Assembly: GCA_003427395.1 (NCBI GenBank) | Contig: BFEA01000021.1 | Coordinates: 461,394-486,110 of the forward strand | Direction: 5' to 3' | DNA: 24,717 bases | DNA from: Chara braunii | Taxonomy: Eukaryota > Streptophyta > Charophyceae > Charales > Characeae | Shown here: one piece after another, positions 9,350 through 18,559 of the stretch | How the letters are laid out: each line of letters begins with the position of its first letter | Position numbering within the stretch: the first letter of the stretch is position 1 | The notes under the pieces: generated by a model | What the model was told of the DNA's origin: nothing | The model's database searches: none | Seen by the model: the letters and a program-made list of their open reading frames with translations, nothing else | Made by a program: the position numbers and the translations under genes

Positions 9350-10744
9350 TTATCCCGGAGCTGACTTGTCCGTCACTGAGGTTACCGTACCTTGATCTAT
9401 CGACAGCGGTGCTGATTTCAAACCGTTTATCCACGCAGTTCTGTTCTGGCCATCCGGCGAAAAAAACGGATTGAAATGATGCGTAGTGAAGGGGGGAATA
9501 GGTAGAACCGAACTCCCTCCCAACGGGTTGGCAGCTGTACAGACGAAATTAGAGTTTCGAGAGTCTGAATTAGGGGCCTTTCCCTGTGAATGGTATACAT
9601 CTGTTTTGGGCGAAGAAACAATGACGGACTGACCGTTACGAACTTGTGATTCCACTGCCTGGCCTGCCATCCCAGGCAGACCATGAGCGGATACGCTTGG
9701 CTCCGAAGGCTGGGTCCTAGTACTTTGTTGTCCCGTTCCTTGATGCTGTGATGGTGCTGGAGCCGGGGTAGGCCTCTGAACCCAAGCACTCCCCACAAGG
9801 GGGAGGGCTCGACCCAGAGGCCTCCCCCTTCCCCCCCTCCTACCCGCCGGAGAGGGGAGAGGAGGGGAGGGGGGGGGGGCGAAATTAGTACCATATTGCG
9901 GTTGCTTCGCTCTCTTCTTCCTAGCCGGGCAGTCCGGATCGTCTTCAGTGTGATAGTACCAACGGCAGGTGCTGCACCAATCCGTGAATTGGTTAACCAC
10001 TTCCAAATCGATCGAACCCCCATCATCCGGAAGATCTATCCCCAGATAGGGTGTGAAATTACATTCGGCCGAGGGTTCAAGATCAAACCGGATGTTTAGC
10101 AATTCCGGTTCCCCTTGCTCTGAAGATATCGGCCCAGTTCTGAGGATCCGTCCAAACGCCAGACTCACAGCGTCATAGATCAGGGGCATGGCCCCAATAG
10201 GTATCTGGAGAACTCGTATCCAAAAGGATTTGAATCGCATCGTCTCCCTCCAATCCTGCAATTCAGCTTCCGACATCCAAGGTCTGAAGTGGAGTGTGTA
10301 TTGAACCCCGTCCTGTACAATATCGTCCGTTCGTTTCTGATGCATCCACGTGGCGACTGCGTCCATGCTTGGGATGTAGGTGATTAGATTGCGACCTTCA
10401 TTATGAAAAAGGCCACGTTTCGGATCCGGGCCTAGCATAGGCATCCCTACCCACTTGTTCTCATACATTCTAACAAGCCTCCTTTTGAGATTTGGTGGCA
10501 GAGAATCGCTCTTTTCTCCAAACAATATGGTGACCGCATGTTTGGTCAACCATTCCATCTGCGCAAGAAAAACCGCTGGATCAATTCTAACACGAACACA
10601 GTTGTCCGATCTTTCCACAAGAGTCTGGTCATCCGGAATGAGACCGGACGGTAACACACCCGACCTATAGCATTCCTCAATGACTTTTGTCATTCGGGTC
10701 TTCTCCTCCTCTGAGAGAGGAGCGGGACGATTGCTTTCCTCCAT
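9350..10744 (-). pseudogene. LINE ORF1 N-terminal part: RNA-binding protein with zinc knuckle
   Basis: 464 codons from ATG to an in-frame TAA. Plant L1 ORF1 products bind the element RNA to form the RNP. The segment around residues 170-205 (FKSFWIRVLQIPIGAMPLIYD) resembles the DUF4283-type fold found before CCHC knuckles in plant LINEs. A knuckle-like C257-x2-C260-x4-H265-x6-C272 follows, then a basic KKRAK patch and a proline/glycine/arginine-rich hinge (about residues 290-340) encoded by C/G-run DNA. Beyond this it is S/Q/P-rich and low complexity. The domain call is by resemblance, not alignment. Confidence 0.75.
9797..9879. repeat. C-run/G-run foldback with G-quadruplex potential inside ORF1
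   Basis: A perfect 10-bp pair (aagggggagg at 9797-9806, cctccccctt at 9821-9830) is followed by a C-rich run to about 9845 and a G-rich run at 9854-9879. The G-rich run contains GGGG, GGGG and an 11-G tract. The C and G tracts can pair, or the plus-strand G tract can form a quadruplex. It encodes the P/G/R hinge of ORF1. Confidence 0.6.
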
Positions 10745-11867
10745 CGGCTGACCTGAAAATTATCCTTGCCACTTTGGTGAATATATCATTCGCAGTTACA
10801 ACCTACACATCTCCGCCTAAAATTGGATAAAATGATACCCGACCACGGCAGCAACTGAATAACTAATGAGATAATTTAAAACATCAGTCCCCCAATTACC
10901 TCAGCCCACACAATTTCGAAATAAAACCGCCCTGACCTTACCAATACTGCTCCAGTCAATCACTCATCCCTCCTAGGTCTACAAATAAGTCGATCGTAAA
11001 TAACAACACTAGGGTTCTCGTAAATTAACGGAGAAGCTCAAGCATCAGAAAATAGTCCACCCAAACCCTATCATGCATTAACGATCTCAGCCAAAACCAA
11101 TATTACAGACCTCAGAACTGCACGCGGTGGGGTACGGTACAAAACCGTTCAAACCTCATCCCACGGTATCCCACATCGTGAGAACCTACCTCCAGTCAAA
11201 CCGAGGGGGGGGGGGCACCGCTCGTGGTTTAGAGTCCACTTACACAGTGTACGTGACCGATGTGTCGCGAAATACTCGCCTAATTGTAAAAGGCTCTTGA
11301 TCCGATGGAAGTAGCCTATGTAGACTCCCAAGCCGCTTCAACGACAGGCATCCAACAAAACCTTCCAGAACACAACCGGATATTACAAGAGGGGCACTCC
11401 AGTAAACAACTCCCTGGAGACCGCCACTCTTCGACTCCACAATATCTTTGACTTATAACCGAACCTGTTGATATGAACTGATGACGGAGAAGGTTGGACA
11501 GGATCTGCCAACATAACCCACCCTACGAATGTAAGACATTCCCCTATCCACCCAAGGATAGAGTTAGGGTGGGCTACTACAGACCATCTTCCGAGCTCAA
11601 GTTGGCAGGGCAAACAGCTAAGAATCTCTCGTCATAGCACCTCCGCGCACCTCAGTCACCCTTCCCACCCGGTCTAACTCCCGTCGTCTTCTTCGCGTAA
11701 CCCGAGGTAATCGTCGTGGCGAAAGGTTCGCCTAACACCACCACGTGGCGTTGAGTTCCCCGATGGCGGCGATGATTACTTTAGGTTAGCGCTACGGAGC
11801 GGCGAGAGCTTCGGCCGGTGGAACGCGAGGCCTCCAAACTGCCCACCCTCTCTAATTTTGCTTATTT
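10745..11867 (-). other. LINE 5' untranslated/promoter region (putative)
   Basis: About 1.1 kb between the ORF1 ATG and the candidate target duplication, with no convincing protein. It includes a run of about 12 G near 11205-11216 and a CpG-rich segment at 11680-11830 in its most upstream part, where an internal LINE promoter would be expected. No promoter element is demonstrable by eye. Confidence 0.5.
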
Positions 11868-11876
11868 CCTTTCATG
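11868..11876. repeat. Candidate LINE target-site duplication, 5' side
   Basis: cctttcatg here matches 3736-3744 exactly and would set the LINE 5' end at 11867. Confidence 0.5.
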
Positions 11877-12562
11877 TACTTTTCACTTGCCCTTGCGCCC
11901 CCCTTTTCTCCGGCCCCGCTTCTTCCCCCTTCTCCCTTTCTCGCTGGACCGACCATGTTTTTTTTTTTTTTTTTTTTTTTCCCAATTTTTATTGTCTGTA
12001 CTTCTTTCTGGACCAACCTTTGACACTCTAGCAGTGACAAACAAGAAACCTACACTGGGCCACAGAAAATCATGATGTCATCACCTGCACTTGTCTATCA
12101 TGTGACATATCGAAGAACAGCTGTCAGGTGCTAAAAATAGCCGAATGGATGTGGCTGAGTCGGATTCCATTGCGTACGCAACTGGGCTCGCTGGGGGCCG
12201 TTGGGCATTTATGTGGGGTCCCACTTTTATTATTATGAACCAATGTGGCATGAAACTCCACAAGCCAAGATAATGTCATGCCCATGAGAGCACACAATCT
12301 CCTCGTGTGTACGGACCTACGAGTACTACAAAAAAAAAAAAAAAAAAAAAAGGCAGCCCCATTTTTCTTCTTCCGTAAGATGATTATCCCACCTGCGTCC
12401 ATCTTTTACCAGGGAGTACTTTGTTTGTAACCACCACCCTTTGACAGCCTTGTCTAAACCAGCAGCATCTCTCAGACTGGTGGACGGTCCTATAAAGAAG
12501 GGTGAAAGTGAACATGCGACACAGTCATGGACGTGGAGTTGAGAGGTGGGGCCGGATTTCTA
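11877..12562. other. Unassigned stretch with poly(T) and poly(A) tracts
   Basis: No gene is seen. A 23-nt poly(T) lies at 11958-11980 and a 22-nt poly(A) at 12330-12351, and both could be tails of old retrocopies. Near-matching ctggacc-g/a-acc flanks the poly(T) segment at 11944 and 12009. No clear target duplication was found for the poly(A) at 12330. Confidence 0.4.
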
Positions 12563-12600
12563 TCCTCCTCCTCCTCCTCCTCCTCCTCCTCCTCCTCCCC
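12563..12600. repeat. (TCC)n microsatellite
   Basis: About 12 uninterrupted TCC units on the plus strand, ending in a short C run. Confidence 0.95.
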
Positions 12601-13140
12601 CCGAGCCCTGAAGCACTTTCACAAAGTTTCCATTGTTCCAAGCCTTTCACAAATGCTGTCTGCACCCTCCTGGATCACTGCCAGAAAATCCTGGTCATGT
12701 GGCGCTGGTAGTTGGTTTGAATCGTCAGATGCAACAAGTGCCTCCATATGGAGGTAGTCCATGTACGGCCAGCAAGCAGGGGAAGGGGAAGTCTGGTATA
12801 TTTATGTGGATTGTCAGAGAGTGTGCTGCCAGATGCTTTGTCTCTATTGTCCTTTTTCGTGCATTCAAATGGTGCTGGACTTGTCTCCCAGATCCATGCC
12901 CTTGCCCCCTTTCTTCTCCCCCCTCCTCCCCTCCCCTCCCCTCTTTCTCTTCCCCCCCCCTCGGCCCTCTTACCCGCCCCTATCCCTGCCGTTTCTGCAC
13001 ATCCCATACCTAGCCTTGCCCTCACCCCTCCCGCTGTCCCCACCTTCCCTTATACCCTGAACCACCTGATAAGTGGGGACCCTTGTCAGCAGGGGTTCAG
13101 ACATGAAGGGTCAAAGTTCAAATTTTCCCTACCGAAGTAG
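12601..13140. other. Unassigned stretch ending in a C-rich polypyrimidine tract
   Basis: No gene is recognised. From about 12895 to 13060 the plus strand is almost purely C/T with CCCCTCC motifs. Overlapping plus-strand frames are P/S/L-rich readings of this tract. It is followed by a region containing a short ctgaacc/ggttcag inverted pair. Confidence 0.5.
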
Positions 13141-13275
13141 CATTGCATGAGCATCCTTTTTTTTTTTTTTTTTTAAGTCCATGGTGTTGTAGAGGCCAGT
13201 CACTGAGTACACAGTGATCACCTGTGTCCTGGAATATGGGACCACCTCCCATCCCATCCATTGCATGAGCATCCT
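13141..13275 (-). mobile_element. Short poly(A) retrocopy with perfect target-site duplications
   Basis: cattgcatgagcatcc occurs at 13141-13156 and again at 13259-13274 (a 17th T also matches but is ambiguous with the tail). Between them is a poly(T) run of about 18 nt followed by about 84 bp of unique sequence. In minus orientation this is an 84-bp body with a poly(A) tail, as expected for LINE-mediated insertion of a short or 5'-truncated RNA. I see no good RNA polymerase III A/B boxes, and the parent RNA is not recognised. Confidence 0.85.
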
Positions 13276-13781
13276 CAGTGCCAGGATGAAGGGGGATTCG
13301 GCTGACTCAGCCTGACTGGGCTTGCACCAGGGTTTGGGGTGCGGTGGTTTATGTGGGCATATTCAAGAATGGGGGTGGTGGGGCAGTAGGAATGTGAGGA
13401 GGGTTGCTACTGCAGACTTTACCCTGCTCCTCTGTTTCTGAGTTCGGTGCAAGCCTCATGGAATGCTCTCTGTCTGGAGATTGCAGTTCACAGGGTACTA
13501 AGCGTGCCCACCTTGGGTGTGGCCATTTGGTCAGTAACTATTGGAGGGCGTCGACAAGTGGGCTATGTGGGGGGTTTAGAACGGGGCAGTTGAGCTGCAA
13601 GCTTTCCTCTTTCTGCCCGTCCCGGAAGCTCTGTCTGTTGACCGGTTTAACCCCAATTTAGTTAAAAATTAAAAAATGAGATTTTTTAAATAATTGCGTC
13701 GAATTTGCTCGAAAATTGAATGCCCAAAATTTCTCCATTTTCTTGTGTGGTTTTCGAACCCATAATGCTACTTTACACACA
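13276..13781. other. Unassigned stretch
   Basis: No gene with a recognisable family. A plus-strand 85-codon frame at 13404-13661 has no motif. The last 140 bp become AT-rich. A ggttttcgaaccc sequence at 13749-13761 resembles a tRNA T-arm/B box but has no matching A box that I can see. Confidence 0.4.
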
Positions 13782-13877
13782 GGGACATCCGTCAAAATTG
13801 GAACCATGCAGAGGAGATTAGCATGGCCCCTGCGTGACATGCATAGGTTGAGAAATGGTCAAAAAAAAAAAAAAAAA
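13782..13877 (+). pseudogene. U6: U6 spliceosomal snRNA retropseudogene with poly(A) tail
   Basis: Positions 13782-13860 match U6 snRNA: gggacatccg, aaaattggaac, gagattagcatggcccc and gagaaatggtc occur in order, with plant-style 5' and 3' segments. U6 is the catalytic RNA of the spliceosome. This copy lacks the extreme 5' stem, carries two changes in the ACAGAGA box (reads GCAGAGG), and has lost six bases after cctgcg (the CAAGGA of canonical U6). A 17-nt poly(A) begins at 13861, directly after ggtc, where a functional gene would have its T-run terminator. No upstream snRNA promoter element is evident. It is therefore a processed pseudogene. Confidence 0.9.
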
Positions 13878-14040
13878 GGAACAACATTTGACAAACTTGA
13901 AACATCATAATTCCTTTGTCATATCGGGGTCGACTGTGAGGACCCCGGCCTCAATCTTCTTATTGGTAATATCAGCCTTGAGCACTGGGCCCGTTTATTT
14001 ATTAAAAAAAAAAAAAAAAAAAGTCATGACATGAGCAGAA
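13878..14040 (+). other. Possible further poly(A) retrocopy
   Basis: A 19-nt poly(A) at 14004-14022 follows about 90 bases of unique sequence. The flanks share only about five bases (gtcat), so no target duplication can be claimed. It could be a decayed retrocopy lying between the U6 pseudogene and the SINE. Confidence 0.35.
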
Positions 14041-14232
14041 AAGTAGTGAACACCCAAGAGCCTAGCTCAGTGGGTACACCCATGAACTGTTGAAATACAG
14101 AACTGTGTTCGAATCCAGATGATGGAATTTGACAAGTAAAACCAACTACTAATGAATTGCTTGGGGCCGGTCAGCTCAATGATAATATCTCAAGGCCGTC
14201 TCCCTTTTAAAAAAAAAAAAAAAGTAGTGAAC
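14041..14232 (+). mobile_element. tRNA-headed SINE with target-site duplications
   Basis: An 11-bp direct repeat aagtagtgaac (14041-14051 and 14222-14232) flanks a body of about 157 bp plus a poly(A) at 14209-14223. The body begins with a tRNA-like head: A box tagctcagtgg at 14063-14073 (perfect) and B box tgttcgaatcc at 14106-14116 (one mismatch), about 42 nt apart start to start. A second, weaker A-box-like tcagctcaatg occurs at 14170-14180. SINEs are transcribed by RNA polymerase III and mobilised by LINE proteins. I cannot name the family. Confidence 0.9.
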
Positions 14233-14646
14233 CACCAGTACTTGGGCCAGGTATTGGCTGTTGAAAGAAATAGAGTAGAAAGTACTAGAAACGTTTCTAG
14301 TCGGATGAATTTGGGTGCTCCTGTAGTGGGCGGTACGTTTCCTAAAATCGTGGCTTGTTAACGGGCACGACAACAATAGAATATCTCTCTGTCTTGAAAA
14401 TTTTGGATTTATTTCATTCTATTCCTCGCGTAACGGTCCTGCGAGAGGCCGCTCACCGTTGTTGGTAAACGCGTCGAGACGGGCAGGCGGGCCCAACTGA
14501 TACCGTGTGTGTCTTTCAGGCCGCGGCCCTATATAGTTTTCGGGGTCCGCGCCAGGTGAATCGCGAAAGTTCTATCGGGCCGTCCACTCGGCGATCCTAA
14601 CGGTTGTCGCGGGGCCCGCTTTTTGTATTTACGTGCCAGCGGGACT
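14233..14646. other. Unassigned stretch
   Basis: No gene is recognised. From about 14425 the DNA becomes CpG-rich. A GTAAAC...CTGAT...TTTCAG arrangement at 14465-14519 resembles a 55-nt intron but is shorter than usual and has no supporting reading frame. Confidence 0.35.
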
Positions 14647-14760
14647 CCGTTCGATGCGACTCGGTTCGGCGATGACTCGCGACTCGGTTCGATGCGACTG
14701 GGTTCGACGCGACTTGGTTCGACGATCGGTTCGATGTGGCTCGGTTCGACGATACCTGCT
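14647..14760. repeat. GGTTCGA minisatellite, about 15-bp period
   Basis: The gttcg core starts at 14649, 14664, 14687, 14702, 14717, 14729 and 14744, mostly 15 bp apart. Because 15 is a multiple of three, the minus strand reads as an EPSR-like five-residue repeat. I see no evidence of a gene. Confidence 0.8.
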
Positions 14761-14825
14761 GTTGCCCGCGATCGCTTTGCTGTTTCGATTGGACTCCGTT
14801 GCAAGAGAGAGAGGGAGTTCGGTTC

Positions 14826-14828
<3 letters not shown>

Positions 14829-14895
<67 letters not shown>
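14829..14895. repeat. (GA)n microsatellite
   Basis: About 33 uninterrupted GA units, followed by imperfect GAGG sequence to about 14930. Confidence 0.95.
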
Positions 14896-14898
<3 letters not shown>

Positions 14899-15919
14899 GG
14901 AGGAAGGGAGAGAGATAGAGAGAGGAAGGGAAAAACTGGGTCAATACAATCCCTCCATTTGTCGAAATTGACACATGGCCCCTACCATTCTCACTCTCTT
15001 GCCTCTTGCTACAGATCGGCAGCGTCCTGCTCTGGCTATACTGGCAAACTGATCCTTTGTCATTCAGACTCATTCTACATGTCCCATTGGTTGATGAGGT
15101 GACTATGTGCTTGCATTGACCAGCCATCAATGTGCTTACGTTTTGAATAATTTAATTTGTTCAATTTTGTTGAGATTTATCGGAGTCCTTCCACGGTCTG
15201 TATTTTCCTTGTTGGTCATGTTTGCTTAGGAATCATTTTTCCTGTCATATTTATCTGCCATTTTTTCCCCTCTTCTCCTTCGAAAAATTTCTTAGTATGT
15301 CTCTGAGAAAGAGAAAGTATTTCAAGTCTGGACCTCAGGGTATGTGAATTATGTCCCGTTGGGGAGTTTGTACGGTGGGTGGATTGTACTCCCTCACTAG
15401 CACTGCTGAATGCACGACACAAGCAAATTTCTTTGGTGTAAAATTCCAATCCATTTCTTCATCATATCTTAAATTGCTTCTAAATATTATGTGTACCTGC
15501 AATGCAGCTGCTGGCGCAAACGCTTCTGCGCTGGGGAGTGGTTTCAAGCTAGGCGATGGTTCCGTGCTGCAGGAAATGCCATTCAATCACTCTTGCATTG
15601 CTGTGAGTAATATCCATCTGGGATGGCATTTGAGTTTCCATCCGTTAATATTGAAGTTTTATTATACCAATTTACATGATTTACATCTAGCTTGATAAAC
15701 CTATTTCGAAACAGTCAGTCCTTTTTCTCAATCACATTGTGGAGGACATGTGCGCTAGGACATTTGACGAACACCTTCCGCACACACAACCTGTCTGCAG
15801 ACACATGAGCACGGACTGGGACAGAGTTGAGCCAGATGGGACCTTGTCATTTCCATCAAACATATATGTGCTAGTGATTGTCTGTCCTTTAGCGGGGGAA
15901 AGGTCCCACTTACCAGAAA
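14896..15919. other. Unassigned stretch with a weak exon-like patch
   Basis: Mostly AT-rich, intron-like sequence. At 15509-15602 an open stretch is bounded by a possible acceptor (ctgcaatgcag) and a good donor (gctgtgagtaat). It translates as AAGANASALGSGFKLGDGSV followed by LQEMPFNHSCIA, inside a 114-codon plus frame (15351-15695). The NHSC tetrad also occurs in SET domains, but nothing else supports that. I treat it as a possible exon at low confidence. Confidence 0.2.
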
Positions 15920-16067
15920 TCACTTGATGGGCAAGGAAAATACACAGTAAGGAACAGAAACATGGTGAGCACACAATGGAGAGCATGACATCACTTGGAT
16001 GGCAAGGAAAACACAGAGTATGGAGATGAAGTATAGTTGGCAACTTAGCTCACAATGGAGAGCATGA
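15920..16067. repeat. Imperfect tandem duplication, 71-79 bp period
   Basis: tcacttgatgggcaaggaaaa at about 15920 is echoed at 15991 (tcacttggatggcaaggaaa). cacaatggagagcatga occurs at both 15972 and 16051. Confidence 0.7.
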
Positions 16068-16118
16068 AGAAGATATATGGAAGAATCAAGAAGAGAAAAC
16101 TTAATGTGCGTGCATGCT

Positions 16119-16178
16119 TGTGTGTGCGTGTGTGTGTGTGTGTGTGTGGGTGTGTGGGTGTGGGTGTGTGGGTGTGGG

Positions 16179-16212
<34 letters not shown>
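16119..16212. repeat. (TG)n microsatellite, interrupted
   Basis: TG repeats with GGG and GCG interruptions in the middle. Confidence 0.95.
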
Positions 16213-16585
16213 AGCGAGAAATGAAGTGGGCGAAAACAGATTGCTGATAGCTTCAGCACAACTCAGTGGTGACCACCTCTCAGAAGAAAACATGCACAAA
16301 TACATTCTCACATAGGTCTTGAGTTAACGGAATAAACATTGGAAGGGTGGAAGACAGAAAACAGAAAAGTACAAGACTGAAAACAATAAAGTACGAAAAA
16401 GAACACCAAGCATAGTGACTAACTGTTTCATCAGGCTTACATGAGGAGATTTAAGCATCGACAATCTGCAGAATTTGAGCAGTGACACATAGGCTCATAG
16501 CCATTGTCCAGCGCAGAACCATTTTCCGGCCGGGATCATAGTCTGGAGGCCATGGTAGAGGCCGGTGGGCAGCCAATCTACAAAT
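16213..16585. other. Unassigned stretch
   Basis: A-rich, low-coding sequence. No motif is recognised on either strand. Confidence 0.4.
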
Positions 16586-16745
16586 CAAGCAGTCGTGGAG
16601 CATATATGAGCAGCAGGCAACAGGGGAGCACTGGCAAGGCAGTGAGATGCAACAGGCGGGATTGACAAGGAAGCCAAACGATAAGGCAAGCAGCAGGTAG
16701 CAACGCAAAAGGACAGCAAGGCAGCAAGCAGAGGTTGACATTGGG
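16586..16745. repeat. GGCAGCAAGGCA-type degenerate repeat, left block
   Basis: The block is rich in GGCAGC, CAAGGCA and AGCAGGC motifs (for example ctggcaaggcag and acagcaaggcagcaag). The same motif family returns at 17712-17990. Confidence 0.6.
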
Positions 16746-17705
16746 TGGCCATGACCCGGCCCGACCGTACCCAGCTGTACCCAACAGTTCTGGACGGGTG
16801 CGGGTATGGCATGATTAGTACGCACTGGGGAAGCTGGGTCTGAAAATATGAGGGGGGGATATGGCCGGGGCAGGAAACTGTAGGTTGGGTGGGGCTGGGT
16901 GTTGACATAGTGCCTGGACGGTTACGGTCGGGCAAAGGTTTGCCCTGGTTCCGGGTACGGCTAGGTAGGGGTTTCGCACGGGTGACCCGAGGCCTGTAGG
17001 CATACTAGGCATATTAGGCAAGCCTAGGCAGTATTAGGGCCAGGCCTGACCGTTTTTCTTCACTGGGAAATAGTGGTACTAGTGGGGCGTGCCCCTAGTA
17101 TAAATTTGTCTCTGGCCATCTGTGGTTCATCTTACGGATGAGGTAGTACTAGGGCCAGACCGTACTATTAATTCAGCCTGGCCCCAGTCGTTTCATCTTA
17201 GGGAATACGGCATTCACTTATAACCTCCGGCCATAATTGCGGTCAGATCCATCGATATCTGGCTGTAGTTGTGGCCAACTGTAGACAAGAAAGTGTCACT
17301 GTGAGTATCCCCAGCCACTGGCCCATTGCCGCCACCAAAATTCGAAGTGGAGATCTGTGGATGGAAGCTAAAGAATCCGACATGCAAAGGCCTAAGTTTA
17401 AAATAAAGATAAAAACTAAGCCTAGGTGGAAAATTTTGGGCACAGGTACGGCTGGGCACGGGTGGATGGATACTGGGTTCGGGTGCGGCTGAATGCGGAT
17501 GAACGAAAATTTGGCCTGGGTGTGGCTGGATATGGGTAGACAATTTTTAAATCACCTTGGGTGGGCTGGGTACGGGTAGAAAAAAAAATTAATTAGTGTG
17601 GGTGGGTTGGGTCTGGGTCAAAAAAATTGTGTTTACGTGGGTCCGGCTAGATATGACACATCAATGCTTGGGCTGGGTCGGATATGGGTAGGGAAAAACA
17701 TGGTT
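16746..17705. repeat. Degenerate GGGTACGG/GGGTNGGG-rich region
   Basis: Plus-strand gggtacgg, gggtgcgg, gggttcgg, gggtatgggta and related words recur irregularly around 16790-17000 and 17440-17705. Between them is a short block of repeated aggcatactaggcatattaggcaa-like sequence (16998-17030). Open frames on both strands reflect the bias. No gene is recognised. Confidence 0.55.
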
Positions 17706-17711
17706 TTGCGA

Positions 17712-17990
17712 CCTCTGGCAGCAAGGCAGCAAGGCAGCAAGGCAGTAAGGCACAAGGCATCACCAAAAAGGCAGCCCAAGAGGAAGGCCGGCAAGGGGGC
17801 AGCACAGAAAGACCAAGCAAGTGGATGGGCGAGAAGACAGCTGCCCAGGCCTCATGGCAGCAAGGCAACTGAGCACCAAGGCAGCACAGCACAAGGCAGC
17901 CAAACGAAAAGGCCAGCAGAAGCACGGGGAAGACCAGGCAAGCTGATGGGTAACAAGGGGGTGACAGCACAGACAAGGCAGTCCACACAA
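17712..17990. repeat. GGCAGCAAGGCA-type degenerate repeat, right block
   Basis: Starts with clean aaggcagc units (17720-17755) and decays to the right. A 150-codon plus frame at 17598-18050 is K/A/Q/R-rich and repetitive, and I read it as low-complexity sequence. Confidence 0.65.
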
Positions 17991-18270
17991 CCAACGGACC
18001 AAAGCAGCTCATCACCACTTCCACTACAAATACAACCACGGAGACTGTAGGTTCAGATTAACATTGGAGCCAGGGAGTCAGTTTGATGAACGTCTGTCAT
18101 CACCCAGGGAACACATAGACACTGGCATCCCAAGCCCAGCAGCCCCCTCGTAGTGTTGCAGGCACTCCTAGCCAAAGGCATTGACTATTTGGCACGTCTT
18201 AGAGGTGAGCACTTAGACACAAGAGAGAATCCTTCTTGAGTCAAAAGAAGGAAATAACTTATACATGCAA

Positions 18271-18271
<1 letters not shown>
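17991..18271. other. Unassigned stretch
   Basis: No motif or gene is seen. Confidence 0.4.

Positions 18272-18324
<53 letters not shown>
18272..18324. repeat. (TG)n microsatellite
   Basis: About 26 uninterrupted TG units. Confidence 0.95.
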
Positions 18325-18328
<4 letters not shown>

Positions 18329-18559
18329 CAGCAGGCCACTAATTCGGCCATTACACTTAAAATACCAGTATTTTAATCTGTCTCTGGAAATGCCCTGCGC
18401 ACCAAAACAAACGAACCTGTGTGGGCCTCTTTTTGGATGGCGCCACCAGCCAAAAGGAGCCCCCTCCCCCACAGACACGCTTCCAACTGTCCGGCATCCA
18501 GACACCAGACTCCACACCGTCTGGATGGCCATCCGGATGTCCGCATGGTAACCATGATC
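18325..18559. other. Unassigned stretch beside the pol remnant
   Basis: Contains a catccagac/gtctggatg inverted pair (18496-18530). It may include the truncation point of the gypsy pol remnant. Confidence 0.35.

Larger units (their letters stand above)
3745..11867 (-). mobile_element. Near-complete L1-like non-LTR retrotransposon (LINE), inactive
   Basis: About 8.1 kb on the minus strand, in order: 5' region (11867-10745), ORF1 (10744-8366), ORF2 (8379-4224) with APE endonuclease, reverse transcriptase and a zf-RVT zinc-binding tail, 3' UTR, and a 46-nt poly(A). This is the usual plant L1-clade layout. ORF1 and ORF2 overlap by 14 nt. The copy is broken by in-frame stops at 9350-9352 (TAA), 7432-7434 (TGA) and 7357-7359 (TAG), and by one frameshift near 5740-5790. 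The 5' end is set only by the 9-bp candidate target duplication, so that boundary is less certain than the 3' end. Confidence 0.85.

Noticed and set aside
11944-12019. Target duplication around the poly(T) at 11958
   Set aside because: ctggaccgacc and ctggaccaacc match imperfectly, and the left copy does not abut the poly(T) cleanly.
13749-13761. tRNA gene just upstream of the U6 pseudogene
   Set aside because: B-box-like ggttttcgaaccc only; no A box or acceptor stem could be matched.
14465-14519. 55-nt intron
   Set aside because: Splice-like ends but unusually short, and no coding or transcript support.
15509-15602. Possible SET-domain exon (FNHSC)
   Set aside because: Only a four-residue resemblance. 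No other SET motif is seen nearby.
17598-18050. 150-codon K/A/Q-rich plus-strand frame
   Set aside because: It follows the GGCAGCAAGGCA low-complexity repeat, with an opposing frame of similar length on the other strand.
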